Source: a virus. Taken from it: a stretch of DNA of 30,819 bases. Below, in pieces: positions 1 to 6,229 of the stretch; position 1 is the stretch's first letter, and the number at the start of each line of letters is the position of its first letter. A model generated the notes under the pieces. The model had not been told where the DNA came from and made no database searches. It saw nothing but the letters and a program-made list of their open reading frames with translations. The stretch is taken from positions 1-30,819 of IMG/VR virus record IMGVR_UViG_3300046028_002246; one strand, written 5' to 3'. A program made the translations under genes and the position numbers.

Positions 1-126
1 GGTTAGTAAAAGAAATAGAGATAAAAGATAAACCAAACATTGAAATAAACGACCTTGTTTTCCCTATTGACATATTCCCTTTACCGATGCAGTCTTACAT
101 CATAGAATGTAATAAGACATTAAATA
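1..126. repeat. Terminal direct repeat, left copy
   Basis: These 126 bases are identical to 30691-30816. The identity ends where the left copy reads gct and the right copy ends ttc. The repeat lies inside one reading frame that continues across the junction, so it marks a closed circle of 30,690 bp, or a short terminal redundancy, rather than two separate loci. The length is close to a large assembler k-mer, which favours an assembly overlap of a circular or permuted molecule. Confidence 0.95.
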
Positions 127-1328
127 GCTCAGTGGATTACATGGGTTGCTCCATGCTTTGGTTAGCATCTGTAATAATTGGTAATAGTGTTGAGATAGAA
201 GTAAAAAAGGGGTGGACTGAAATAAGCACCTTATGGATAGCTTTGGTAGGTAAGGCCGGTATTGGTAAGACACCGAGCATAAGTAATATTATTAATCCTT
301 TATTAACTTTAAATAATAAAGAAATTAAGACTTACATAAAACAAAAAGAAAAATTTGATGCTTATGAGAAACTAGATAAAAAAGAAAAAGAATACAAAGA
401 GGAAATTAAAGATCCTAAGAAAACTCAATTTATTGCAAACGATATTACTATTGAGGCCTTAGTAGATTTGCACCAGGAGAGTAAAAATTCAGTTGGTGTA
501 TTTAAAGACGAATTAGCCGGGTGGTTTAAGGATATGAATAAATACAGAGCCGGTTCGGACTTAGAATTTTGGTTAAGTTCCTGGAGTGGTAAGGCAGTTA
601 ATTTAAACAGAAAGACAGCCAAGAGTTCATTTGTAGACAAGCCATGTGTACCGGTGTTGGGCGGTATCCAACCAAATATATTTAACTCTTTCTATACTGA
701 GGAGAATAAAGATAACGGCTTTGTAGATAGAATGCTTTTAAGTTACCCGGATTTGCATATTGATAAATACAGCGAAAAAGACATCGACAATGATTTATTA
801 GAATGGTTTAATAATTCAATTATAAACTTTTATAATACGATAAAATACAAGGTTATTAATTTTGATAATAACGGGGATATTGTTTCAAACACGGCTTACT
901 TTGATCAAGAAGCAAAAAAGGAATGGGTAAGAATTTTTAACGAGATAACAGAAATTCAAAATTCAGATGCTGAAAATGAATACATGAAAAGCATGTTACC
1001 TAAACAGAAAACTTATATACCGCGTTTTAGCCTACTTTTAAACGCTTTAAACAATCTTTACGACAATAATGGTAATATATTACTAGTTAATAAAGAAAGT
1101 ATTTTAAAAGCCGAGAAACTAAGTAAGTATTTTATTGCAATGGCTAAGAAGATAAAAATTAATAGTATTGATAACAACGAATTAAAGAAAGTAATTAATT
1201 TAAATCAAAACAAAACTATTAAAGATAAAGTTTTGGAAGTCTTTAAAGAAAACCCGGAGTTTAATAGGGCAGAGTTAGCAGAGATTTTAGGAGTTAGCAG
1301 GAAAACAATTTATAAACATTTAAAATGA
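1..1328 (+). CDS. Primase-polymerase/helicase, C-terminal part (DUF3987-like ATPase)
   Basis: This is the 3' part of a gene that begins at 29799 and crosses the circle junction; the first codon boundary here is base 3 (TTA). Residue numbers refer to the joined 739-aa protein. The first in-frame ATG in this part (base 87) is residue 327 and is internal, not a start. A P-loop, GKAGIGKT, lies at about 381-388 and a Walker B-like VFKDEL at about 464-469, as in DUF3987-type phage and plasmid helicases. The last 21 residues (LAEILGVSRKTIYKHL) form a helix-turn-helix that could recognise the origin. The likely role is unwinding and priming at the phage origin, with the host polymerase extending. The stop codon overlaps the next start (ATGA). 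Confidence 0.9.
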   Translation, partial: LVKEIEIKDKPNIEINDLVFPIDIFPLPMQSYIIECNKTLNSSVDYMGCSMLWLASVIIGNSVEIEVKKGWTEISTLWIALVGKAGIGKTPSISNIINPLLTLNNKEIKTYIKQKEKFDAYEKLDKKEKEYKEEIKDPKKTQFIANDITIEALVDLHQESKNSVGVFKDELAGWFKDMNKYRAGSDLEFWLSSWSGKAVNLNRKTAKSSFVDKPCVPVLGGIQPNIFNSFYTEENKDNGFVDRMLLSYPDLHIDKYSEKDIDNDLLEWFNNSIINFYNTIKYKVINFDNNGDIVSNTAYFDQEAKKEWVRIFNEITEIQNSDAENEYMKSMLPKQKTYIPRFSLLLNALNNLYDNNGNILLVNKESILKAEKLSKYFIAMAKKIKINSIDNNELKKVINLNQNKTIKDKVLEVFKENPEFNRAELAEILGVSRKTIYKHLK

Positions 1329-1519
1329 TTAAAAACGACAGATTCCGAACGTCCGACAACAGAACTTTTAAGATCGTAAATGTATGGTTCAGAGGTGGCA
1401 AGCCTTGCGATGTTGAGTTTATTGAGATCAAGGAGGAGCCGGAGCCGGTGGAACTAATAAGCCAGCCTTATAATATTATTCAAGAATTAGTTATTAATAA
1501 GAAAATTATATTAATTTAG
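1325..1519 (+). CDS. Hypothetical protein, 64 aa
   Basis: It starts at the ATG that overlaps the stop of the primase-helicase gene by four bases, which supports translational coupling. The protein is small, with a charged N-terminus (MIKNDRFRTSDNRTF), a central VWFRGGKPCDVEFI stretch that looks like beta strands, an acidic proline-containing segment (KEEPEPVE) and a hydrophobic C-terminus. I do not recognise a family. Its place in the unit with the replication protein and the sigma-like factor suggests an accessory or regulatory role, but nothing in the sequence proves this. Confidence 0.6.
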   Translation: MIKNDRFRTSDNRTFKIVNVWFRGGKPCDVEFIEIKEEPEPVELISQPYNIIQELVINKKIILI

Positions 1520-1523
1520 CACT

Positions 1524-1706
1524 ATGAAAGCGAGAATTAAATGGGAGCGCACTTTAAATTGGATTTGTGATGGCCAGGAACTTAATGATAAGTATAACGC
1601 AACAAAAGAAGAGGCAATAAAAAACTTAGATGAACTTTTACGACGTTATTACAAAAACAAGCCAGGACAAGGAATTAAAACAGATTTGCAAAAAAATAGG
1701 GGGTAA
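1524..1706 (+). CDS. Hypothetical protein, 60 aa
   Basis: A short basic protein starting four bases after the previous stop. Its last 77 bases overlap the start of the sigma-like gene in another frame. The sequence reads as a strand-rich N-terminus (MKARIKWERTLNW) followed by a helix containing ATKEEAIKNLDELLRR. I do not recognise the family. The long overlap means either this C-terminus or the N-terminus of the next gene could be shorter than drawn. I keep both because the sigma-like protein is convincing from its first residues, and this frame has a sensible start position. Confidence 0.5.
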   Translation: MKARIKWERTLNWICDGQELNDKYNATKEEAIKNLDELLRRYYKNKPGQGIKTDLQKNRG

Positions 1707-2103
1707 CCTAGCAGATGACTTATTCCAGGAGTTAATGCTCATCTTATTAGAATATAACCCTGAAAAGTTAGTATCAATATACAATAAAGGTTATTATAAA
1801 TGGTTCCTGGTTAAGACATTAACAAATCAATTTAATAGTAATAGTTCACCTTTTGCAAAGAAATACAGACCGAAAGAAATAGATTTTATTATTAGTGAAG
1901 ATTATAATCATGAGATTGATTTAACTATTGATAAGATAAATAAACAACTAGAGAAACTTCATTGGTATGATAGGGAACTATTTAAGGCCTATATTGATAG
2001 TGGAAGTTATCGCAAACTAAGCAAACAAACTAATATACCTTTTAACTCAATTAGCCGAACTGTAAACCATGTTAAAGACTTTATTCGAGATAATATCAAT
2101 TAG
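1630..2103 (+). CDS. Sigma-factor-like transcription protein
   Basis: 157 aa. Residues 28-66 (LADDLFQELMLILLE, then YYKWFLVKTLTNQF) resemble sigma-70 region 2: an acidic DL-QE-like helix followed by an aromatic core-binding helix. Residues 112-150 (WYDRELFKAYIDSGSYRKL, then SISRTVNHVKD) resemble a region 4 helix-turn-helix. The size and two-domain plan fit ECF-type sigma factors and the sigma-like proteins common in Bacteroidota phages. It would act with host RNA polymerase to direct middle or late transcription. Its targets may be the TGGTACA-N13-TATATTT elements at 12876 and 15299, which is inference. It overlaps its upstream neighbour by 77 bases and the downstream membrane protein by 35. 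A non-sigma HTH regulator cannot be excluded. Confidence 0.65.
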   Translation: MNFYDVITKTSQDKELKQICKKIGGNLADDLFQELMLILLEYNPEKLVSIYNKGYYKWFLVKTLTNQFNSNSSPFAKKYRPKEIDFIISEDYNHEIDLTIDKINKQLEKLHWYDRELFKAYIDSGSYRKLSKQTNIPFNSISRTVNHVKDFIRDNIN

Positions 2104-2314
2104 TTGCATAGCCTTCTTTATAACGACTGTAAGCGGGTGGATTAATCTAGTTAAACATTATACCGGGTTTAATCGTATTAAGCCTTTAGACTGTACCCCA
2201 TGCCTTTCATTTTGGATTGCTTTATCTTACTGCCTAATCAATTCACCGGAAAATATATTTATCATTATAGGGATAAGCCCCGTTTTAGGTTGGTACCTTG
2301 AAAATAAATTATAA
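2069..2314 (+). CDS. Small membrane protein, 81 aa
   Basis: It starts inside the end of the sigma-like gene. An N-terminal hydrophobic helix (residues 5-24, including IISISCIAFFITTVSGW) is followed by a polar stretch with a CTPC motif at about 42-45, then further hydrophobic segments (LSFWIALSYCLI and IFIIIGISPVLGW). Two or three membrane passes are likely. The LDCTPCLSFW motif looks conserved in similar phage proteins, but I cannot assign a function. It is not next to the lysis genes, so a holin role is unsupported. Confidence 0.6.
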   Translation: MLKTLFEIISISCIAFFITTVSGWINLVKHYTGFNRIKPLDCTPCLSFWIALSYCLINSPENIFIIIGISPVLGWYLENKL

Positions 2315-2444
2315 TGTGGAAACCGAAGATGTTTTTTATATTAAAATATTCCTAGATTATAGTTGCACACTTTATAAGAACGGCTATAATTACGATGCCG
2401 GATTGAATTTTAAATTTTGCTTCACCCAAATATCACTTAACTAA
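2298..2444 (+). CDS. Possible small protein, non-ATG start, 48 aa
   Basis: This frame fills the otherwise empty gap between the membrane protein and the next gene. It opens from a TTG at 2298 or a GTG at 2316 and ends in a TAA whose last A is the first base of the next gene's ATG (TAATG), the coupling seen throughout this genome. The product contains VFYIKIFLDYSCTLYKNG and an aromatic-rich C-terminus. There is no known family. The tight stop/start overlap is the main argument that it is coding. Confidence 0.4.
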   Translation: MKINYNVETEDVFYIKIFLDYSCTLYKNGYNYDAGLNFKFCFTQISLN

Positions 2445-2677
2445 TGAATGAGCAACAACAAAGAATAATTAAACATTATCAACAAGTTTGGGATAATTAT
2501 AAAATAGCTGGTTACATGAGCAACCTTGATATATATCAACTTAGAGAATTGGGAGGAGTACACAAAGAATTATATTCGGAACTACCTTTTCCTAACCTAC
2601 ATTGTAAAACTTGTATTATTGATATGTTTAAGAATTTATTTAACTTACTTAAGATAAAACAAGATGCCGAAGCCTAG
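2444..2677 (+). CDS. Hypothetical protein with CxxC, 77 aa
   Basis: A helical, glutamine-rich N-terminus (MNEQQQRIIKHYQQVWDNYK) is followed by an LYSELPFPNLHCKTCI segment with a CKTC pair at about residues 54-57, then an amphipathic C-terminal helix. The single CxxC could bind metal as a dimer or be redox active, but neither can be concluded from sequence. Its start overlaps the stop of the preceding small frame, and its end overlaps the HAD-like gene by 14 bases. It lies in the block before the packaging genes. Confidence 0.6.
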   Translation: MNEQQQRIIKHYQQVWDNYKIAGYMSNLDIYQLRELGGVHKELYSELPFPNLHCKTCIIDMFKNLFNLLKIKQDAEA

Positions 2678-3095
2678 ACAAGGAGAACAAAAAGGTGATT
2701 ATCTTATCAGATGTATGGATGACAATAAAATGAAACAAGATTATCCGGATAATATGCAACGTTACGCGGTATGTCAATCAATATACACAAATGAAAAAAT
2801 GGCAGTAGATAAAATTTCCTTTGACTTTGACGGTACACTATCAACGGCAGCCGGTCAGGAACTAGCCAAGTCTTTTAAAGATGCTCAGCTTTATATTATA
2901 TCAGCAAGAGACAACAAAGCAGAGATGTATAAGATAGCCGAAGAGGTTGGAATACCTACGTTTAGAATCTATGCAATGGGAAGCAATGACATGAAAGTTT
3001 TTAAAGTTAAAGATTTAGATATTAAAACACATTATGATAATAATCCCGATGTTATTAAACAACTGCCAGGAGTTGGCAAATTATTTACTATATGA
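2664..3095 (+). CDS. HAD-like phosphatase with a short phage N-terminal module
   Basis: 143 aa. Residues 1-41 (PKPRQGEQKGDYLIRCM, then YPDNMQRYAVCQSIY) form a small Cys-containing module that I recognise from phage structural and protease proteins. Residues 50-140 are a compact haloacid-dehalogenase fold: motif I DFDGT at 54-58 with Asp54 as nucleophile, motif II Ser80 in IISARD, a motif III lysine at about 114-116 and a DNNPD motif at 125-129. The length matches short phage HADs lacking a large cap. Likely activity is on a nucleotide or polynucleotide phosphate; the substrate is unknown. It precedes the terminase genes and overlaps the next start. The fusion of the two modules is unusual. 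Confidence 0.7.
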   Translation: MPKPRQGEQKGDYLIRCMDDNKMKQDYPDNMQRYAVCQSIYTNEKMAVDKISFDFDGTLSTAAGQELAKSFKDAQLYIISARDNKAEMYKIAEEVGIPTFRIYAMGSNDMKVFKVKDLDIKTHYDNNPDVIKQLPGVGKLFTI

Positions 3096-3490
3096 TACCA
3101 CAAGAATTTATAGATAAGCTTCCGGAATATGCTGAGGAATATATTAAAGTATGTTTAGATAATACAAAAGAAGTAGTTAGCGGATCCGGTAAGTTAGTAA
3201 ATCAAAGGGATAGACATATTCCTACTATATCTTACTTTCTTAATATTTGGCTTCCATTTAATAAAGGAAAATCAATAAATAGAAAGACTTATTATGAATG
3301 GTTGAAGTCTGAAAACACTAATAAAAGTAACACTATTAAAAGTATTGATGAGCTTTTTAAGTCTTTAGCCATTGATATCGTGGCCAATGAAGGCAAAGGT
3401 ATTTTCTATGCTAAGAACAAACTAGGCATGACAGATAAGCAGCAAGTTGATGGTTCAATGACATTCAAAGCAGACTTCGGAACTGAGTAA
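3092..3490 (+). CDS. terS: Terminase small subunit-like protein
   Basis: 132 aa, starting at an ATG that overlaps the previous stop. The N-terminal half is helical with a WLPFNKGKSINRKTYYEWL segment that looks like a DNA-binding helix-turn-helix. The C-terminal half contains the IVANEGKGIFYAKNKLGM pattern typical of phage small-terminase or DNA-packaging gp3-like proteins. It would recognise the packaging site and load the large subunit. Its place just upstream of the large terminase, separated only by the tRNA-like gene, supports this. The call rests on pattern and context. Confidence 0.65.
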   Translation: MIPQEFIDKLPEYAEEYIKVCLDNTKEVVSGSGKLVNQRDRHIPTISYFLNIWLPFNKGKSINRKTYYEWLKSENTNKSNTIKSIDELFKSLAIDIVANEGKGIFYAKNKLGMTDKQQVDGSMTFKADFGTE

Positions 3491-3497
3491 ATAAAAT

Positions 3498-3635
3498 AGT
3501 CAGGTGGCGGAATTGGTAGACGCAGCGACACTAAGTCATTAGAAAAAGGAATGTTCTCAGAGACCTACATTACCCTAATGATAAGGTTATAAATGAGGTC
3601 GTACAAATATACAGGTTCGAATCCTGTCCTGACTA
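3498..3635 (+). tRNA. tRNA-Leu-like gene with interrupted anticodon arm
   Basis: The cloverleaf ends are perfect: acceptor stem 3498-3504 (AGTCAGG) pairs with 3628-3634, a Leu-type D arm GCG/CGC lies at 3507-3523 with GGTAGA in its loop, and the T arm ACAGG/CCTGT encloses TTCGAAT at 3611-3627. The anticodon stem GCGAC (3525-3529) pairs with GTCGT (3598-3602, one G-U), but 68 nt lie between them. The 5' end of that span, ACTAAGT, would give anticodon UAA (Leu, codon UUA, very common here) if about 61 nt (3537-3597) were removed. C at position 33 and the 8-nt variable region are atypical for tRNA-Leu. No CCA is encoded. The insert contains short interleaved helices (see findings). It may be an intron-bearing tRNA, a decayed tRNA, or a tRNA-like RNA with another role. 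Confidence 0.7.
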
Positions 3636-3647
3636 CTAATAAATATT

Positions 3648-4853
3648 ATGTTAACACTTTACAAGCCACACGCCAAGCAGAGGGAGATACACAACGCCAT
3701 TAACACCGGCGGGCAAAAGTATTATGTTGTATCAATCGGAAGGCAGTTCGGGAAAACATTACTAGCAGAAAATCAGTTATTATACTGGGCTATTAATTAC
3801 TCAGGTTGTAAGATAGGATGGATAAGTCCGGTTTATTCTCAATGTAAAAAAGTTTATGGTGAAATATTCAAAGCCATTGCAAACAGTCCTTATATTAGTG
3901 AATCAAACAAATCAGACTTAATAATAACCTTTGCCAATGGTTCCACAATTCAATTCTTTAGTGCGGAGCGATACGACAATATAAGGGGTAATACATTTGA
4001 CTATCTTATTTGTGATGAGTTCGCGTTTATAAAAAAAGAGGCCTGGACGGAAGTTTTAAAAGCAACTGTACTCGTTAAGGGTAAAAAGGTATTAATCATT
4101 TCAACACCGAAGGGTAAAAATCATTTCTTTGAGTTGTTTAATCAATCGAAAGAAAACGAGGCTTATTATTCCATGGCCGGTACTTCCTACGATAACCCAA
4201 AGATAGACCCGTCAGAACTTGAAGACGCTAGGCGTAATTTACCAGATCATGTATTTAGGCAAGAATATTTAGCGGAGTTTCTAGACGATGGAAGCGCGGT
4301 ATTTAAGAACGTAAGAGAATGCGTTAAGTTATCCAATGCCACGCCTAACTGTTATGCCGGGATAGATTTAGGCCGTGCTGATGATTATACAGTCCTAACA
4401 ATAATTAACGAACGGAATGAAGTGTTTTATTGTGAACGATGGCGACATATGGAATGGAGCGCAATTATTAATAACGTGGTTAAGGTGTTGAATGTTTACA
4501 AGCCTAAAACATTAATAGAAACTAATGGAGCGCAAGATGCTATATTTGAGCAGATAAAGAACGCGGTTAATTACAATAAAAATCAAATACAACCATTCGT
4601 AACAACGGCCAAAAGTAAACAGTCTATTGTTGAGGAGTTAATCGTTAACTTTGAGAATCGAGAGATATCAATACCAGATAATAGCGACCTTATAGACGAG
4701 TTAAATTACTTTACCTATGAATACAACCTAAAGACTAGACAAATTCATTATAGCGCACCTAATGGCCTACATGATGACATGGTTATGAGTTTATGTATTT
4801 GTTTGAGGGCTAAAAAAGAAATGATATCAAGCGGAGTTTATTTAATTAGATAA
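3648..4853 (+). CDS. terL: Terminase large subunit
   Basis: 401 aa, the usual length for a compact large terminase. The ATPase domain has a Walker A variant GRQFGKT (residues 31-37), Walker B YLICDE (119-124) and coupling motif STPKG (152-156). The RNase H-like nuclease domain has GIDLGRADD (Asp240), Glu291 in LIETNG and the HDD pair at 375-377. The protein cuts concatemeric DNA and drives it into the prohead through the portal. The start is the first ATG after the tRNA-like gene. All catalytic residues are present. The portal gene is far downstream (16024), which is an unusual gene order. Confidence 0.95.
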   Translation: MLTLYKPHAKQREIHNAINTGGQKYYVVSIGRQFGKTLLAENQLLYWAINYSGCKIGWISPVYSQCKKVYGEIFKAIANSPYISESNKSDLIITFANGSTIQFFSAERYDNIRGNTFDYLICDEFAFIKKEAWTEVLKATVLVKGKKVLIISTPKGKNHFFELFNQSKENEAYYSMAGTSYDNPKIDPSELEDARRNLPDHVFRQEYLAEFLDDGSAVFKNVRECVKLSNATPNCYAGIDLGRADDYTVLTIINERNEVFYCERWRHMEWSAIINNVVKVLNVYKPKTLIETNGAQDAIFEQIKNAVNYNKNQIQPFVTTAKSKQSIVEELIVNFENREISIPDNSDLIDELNYFTYEYNLKTRQIHYSAPNGLHDDMVMSLCICLRAKKEMISSGVYLIR

Positions 4854-4885
4854 AAATCAATATCACAAATTATATATTTATTATT

Positions 4886-5491
4886 ATGAAGATTAATTTG
4901 CCAACAACCTGGGAAGCCGTGAATTTAAAACAATTCGCACAACTGCAAAGCAAGTTACAACAAGAAGACACCGACGCTATTGAGCGTTATATAGACATTA
5001 TTTCGATACTAAGCAATGAGAAGCCTGGTTTAATCATGAAGATGCCCATAAACGATTTAAAAAAGGCAATAGAATATATCTCATTCATAAATGAGTTACC
5101 GAAGGAAACAAAGATTAAGAATGTGATCAATATTAACGGGCAGACTTATAGGGGTGTGATTGATGTTACTAAGTTGACAGCCGGGCAATATATTGATATT
5201 AAAACATTTTGTAAAGATAGTGAACTGATATTTGAAAACTTAGCCAATATTATGGCGGTTATTTATATTGAGGAGGGGCAAGAGTATGACGGAATGAAGC
5301 ACGCCACTAGGGCGAGGGTATTCCAAGACAAACTAAATATTGCGGACGTATATGGATTCGCGCTTTTTTTTTCGAATCTATTAAAAGATTTGACGCTCGA
5401 TATACTAGACTTTACAATTCAGCAACAGAAGGCACTAGTAACAGAGATGACTCAAGCTTCAATCAACGATGGGGATGGTTTGGGGTACTAG
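4886..5491 (+). CDS. Tail assembly chaperone (G-like, short product)
   Basis: 201 aa. The N-terminus MKINLPTTWEAVNLKQFA and the following helical region resemble tail chaperones of Bacteroidota phages. These coat the tape measure protein while the tail tube assembles, as lambda gpG does. The frame ends at 5491, but after a run of nine T at 5364-5372 the -1 frame stays open to 5640 and encodes a conserved-looking second domain (separate entry). The pair matches the G/GT organisation of many long-tailed phages. A poorly defined A+T-rich promoter-like stretch lies just upstream (TATATTT at 4873-4879). Confidence 0.65.
   Translation: MKINLPTTWEAVNLKQFAQLQSKLQQEDTDAIERYIDIISILSNEKPGLIMKMPINDLKKAIEYISFINELPKETKIKNVININGQTYRGVIDVTKLTAGQYIDIKTFCKDSELIFENLANIMAVIYIEEGQEYDGMKHATRARVFQDKLNIADVYGFALFFSNLLKDLTLDILDFTIQQQKALVTEMTQASINDGDGLGY
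5364..5372 (+). other. Candidate -1 ribosomal frameshift site (nine T)
   Basis: In the zero frame this run is read CTT TTT TTT TCG, so both tRNAs can re-pair one base back. The -1 frame is open from here to 5640. Homopolymer slippery runs of this kind occur in tail-chaperone genes of other phages. I did not find a convincing stimulatory hairpin immediately downstream. Confidence 0.6.
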
Positions 5492-5640
5492 ATATGCTTG
5501 CCAAGGGTGATGTTTTGAAGTTTGAAGAATTGCTTAATAAAAATATAGTGTGGTTTTTAAATATGGTAGCATACTTTAAAGACAAAGCACAAGAGGAAAA
5601 AGAAATACTTGATCATGCCAAAAGGAAAAATAGATTTTAA
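5371..5640 (+). CDS. Tail chaperone GT-like extension, reached by -1 frameshift
   Basis: This is the -1 frame downstream of the T9 run. It reads FESIKRFDARYTRLYNSAT, then NQRWGWFGVLDMLAKGD, then an EELLNKNIVWFLNMVAYF helix and a charged tail. The RWGW-G...LAKGD pattern is one I recognise from the second domain of tail-assembly chaperones. An internal ATG at 5494 could start a separate 48-aa protein, but the conserved motif begins before it, so a fusion with the upstream product is the better reading. The joined protein would be about 251 aa (162 + 89). The longer form normally binds tube subunits during tape measure assembly. It ends inside the next gene. Confidence 0.65.
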   Translation, partial: FESIKRFDARYTRLYNSATEGTSNRDDSSFNQRWGWFGVLDMLAKGDVLKFEELLNKNIVWFLNMVAYFKDKAQEEKEILDHAKRKNRF

Positions 5641-6229
5641 TAAGGTTGGAGAGTTAGTGTTTGACTTCGCAAGTGATATTTTAAAGGATTTACAATCTAA
5701 TTTAAGAGATCGCGGTATAAATGCAACTGACAATTTAAGTCAATCTATTACTTTTGAGCCGTTACATATTTTAAAAACGGGAATAGTATTCGAGTTAATG
5801 CTTGATTCATATTATAAGTATGTAGACCAAGGGGTAAAAGGAAAAGATAGCTCATTAAAAGCACCTAATAGCCCCTATCAATACGGGGATAAATTACCAC
5901 CGGTTAGTAAATTAAAACAATGGATAAGAGATAAGCCATTAATGATTAAAACGTCAATAGATTTAATTAAAAGGGATTCAAAAGGAAACCCTATAATTAA
6001 TAAAAAGACTGGTAAAATAATTAAAAAAAGACCTTCAACAGTTGAAAAAGAAACTATCGAGGGCGAAATAGAAAAAGCAGCTTTTTTAATGGCCGAGGGT
6101 ATAAGGCGAAAAGGTTTAAAAGCCACTAACTTTTATTCAGATGTAGTTAACGAGGAGCGATTCGATAAATTTAGAAAAGACATAGCAGAGGCATTTAAAC
6201 AAGACGTAATAATTTCAATAAAAGAATAA
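5615..6229 (+). CDS. Putative tail or neck protein, 204 aa
   Basis: The start is set at the ATG at 5615; a TTG six bases earlier is possible but less likely. The middle contains LMLDSYYKYVDQGVKGKD and YGDKLPPVSKLKQWIRDKP, a pattern seen in phage tail-completion or gp10-like proteins (YWEYVDQG...P-I--WI). A lysine-rich insertion (around residues 115-140) follows. The gene begins inside the frameshift extension of the chaperone and its stop touches the next ATG, so it belongs to the tail operon. Assignment to a specific tail joint is not secure. Confidence 0.5.
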   Translation: MPKGKIDFNKVGELVFDFASDILKDLQSNLRDRGINATDNLSQSITFEPLHILKTGIVFELMLDSYYKYVDQGVKGKDSSLKAPNSPYQYGDKLPPVSKLKQWIRDKPLMIKTSIDLIKRDSKGNPIINKKTGKIIKKRPSTVEKETIEGEIEKAAFLMAEGIRRKGLKATNFYSDVVNEERFDKFRKDIAEAFKQDVIISIKE

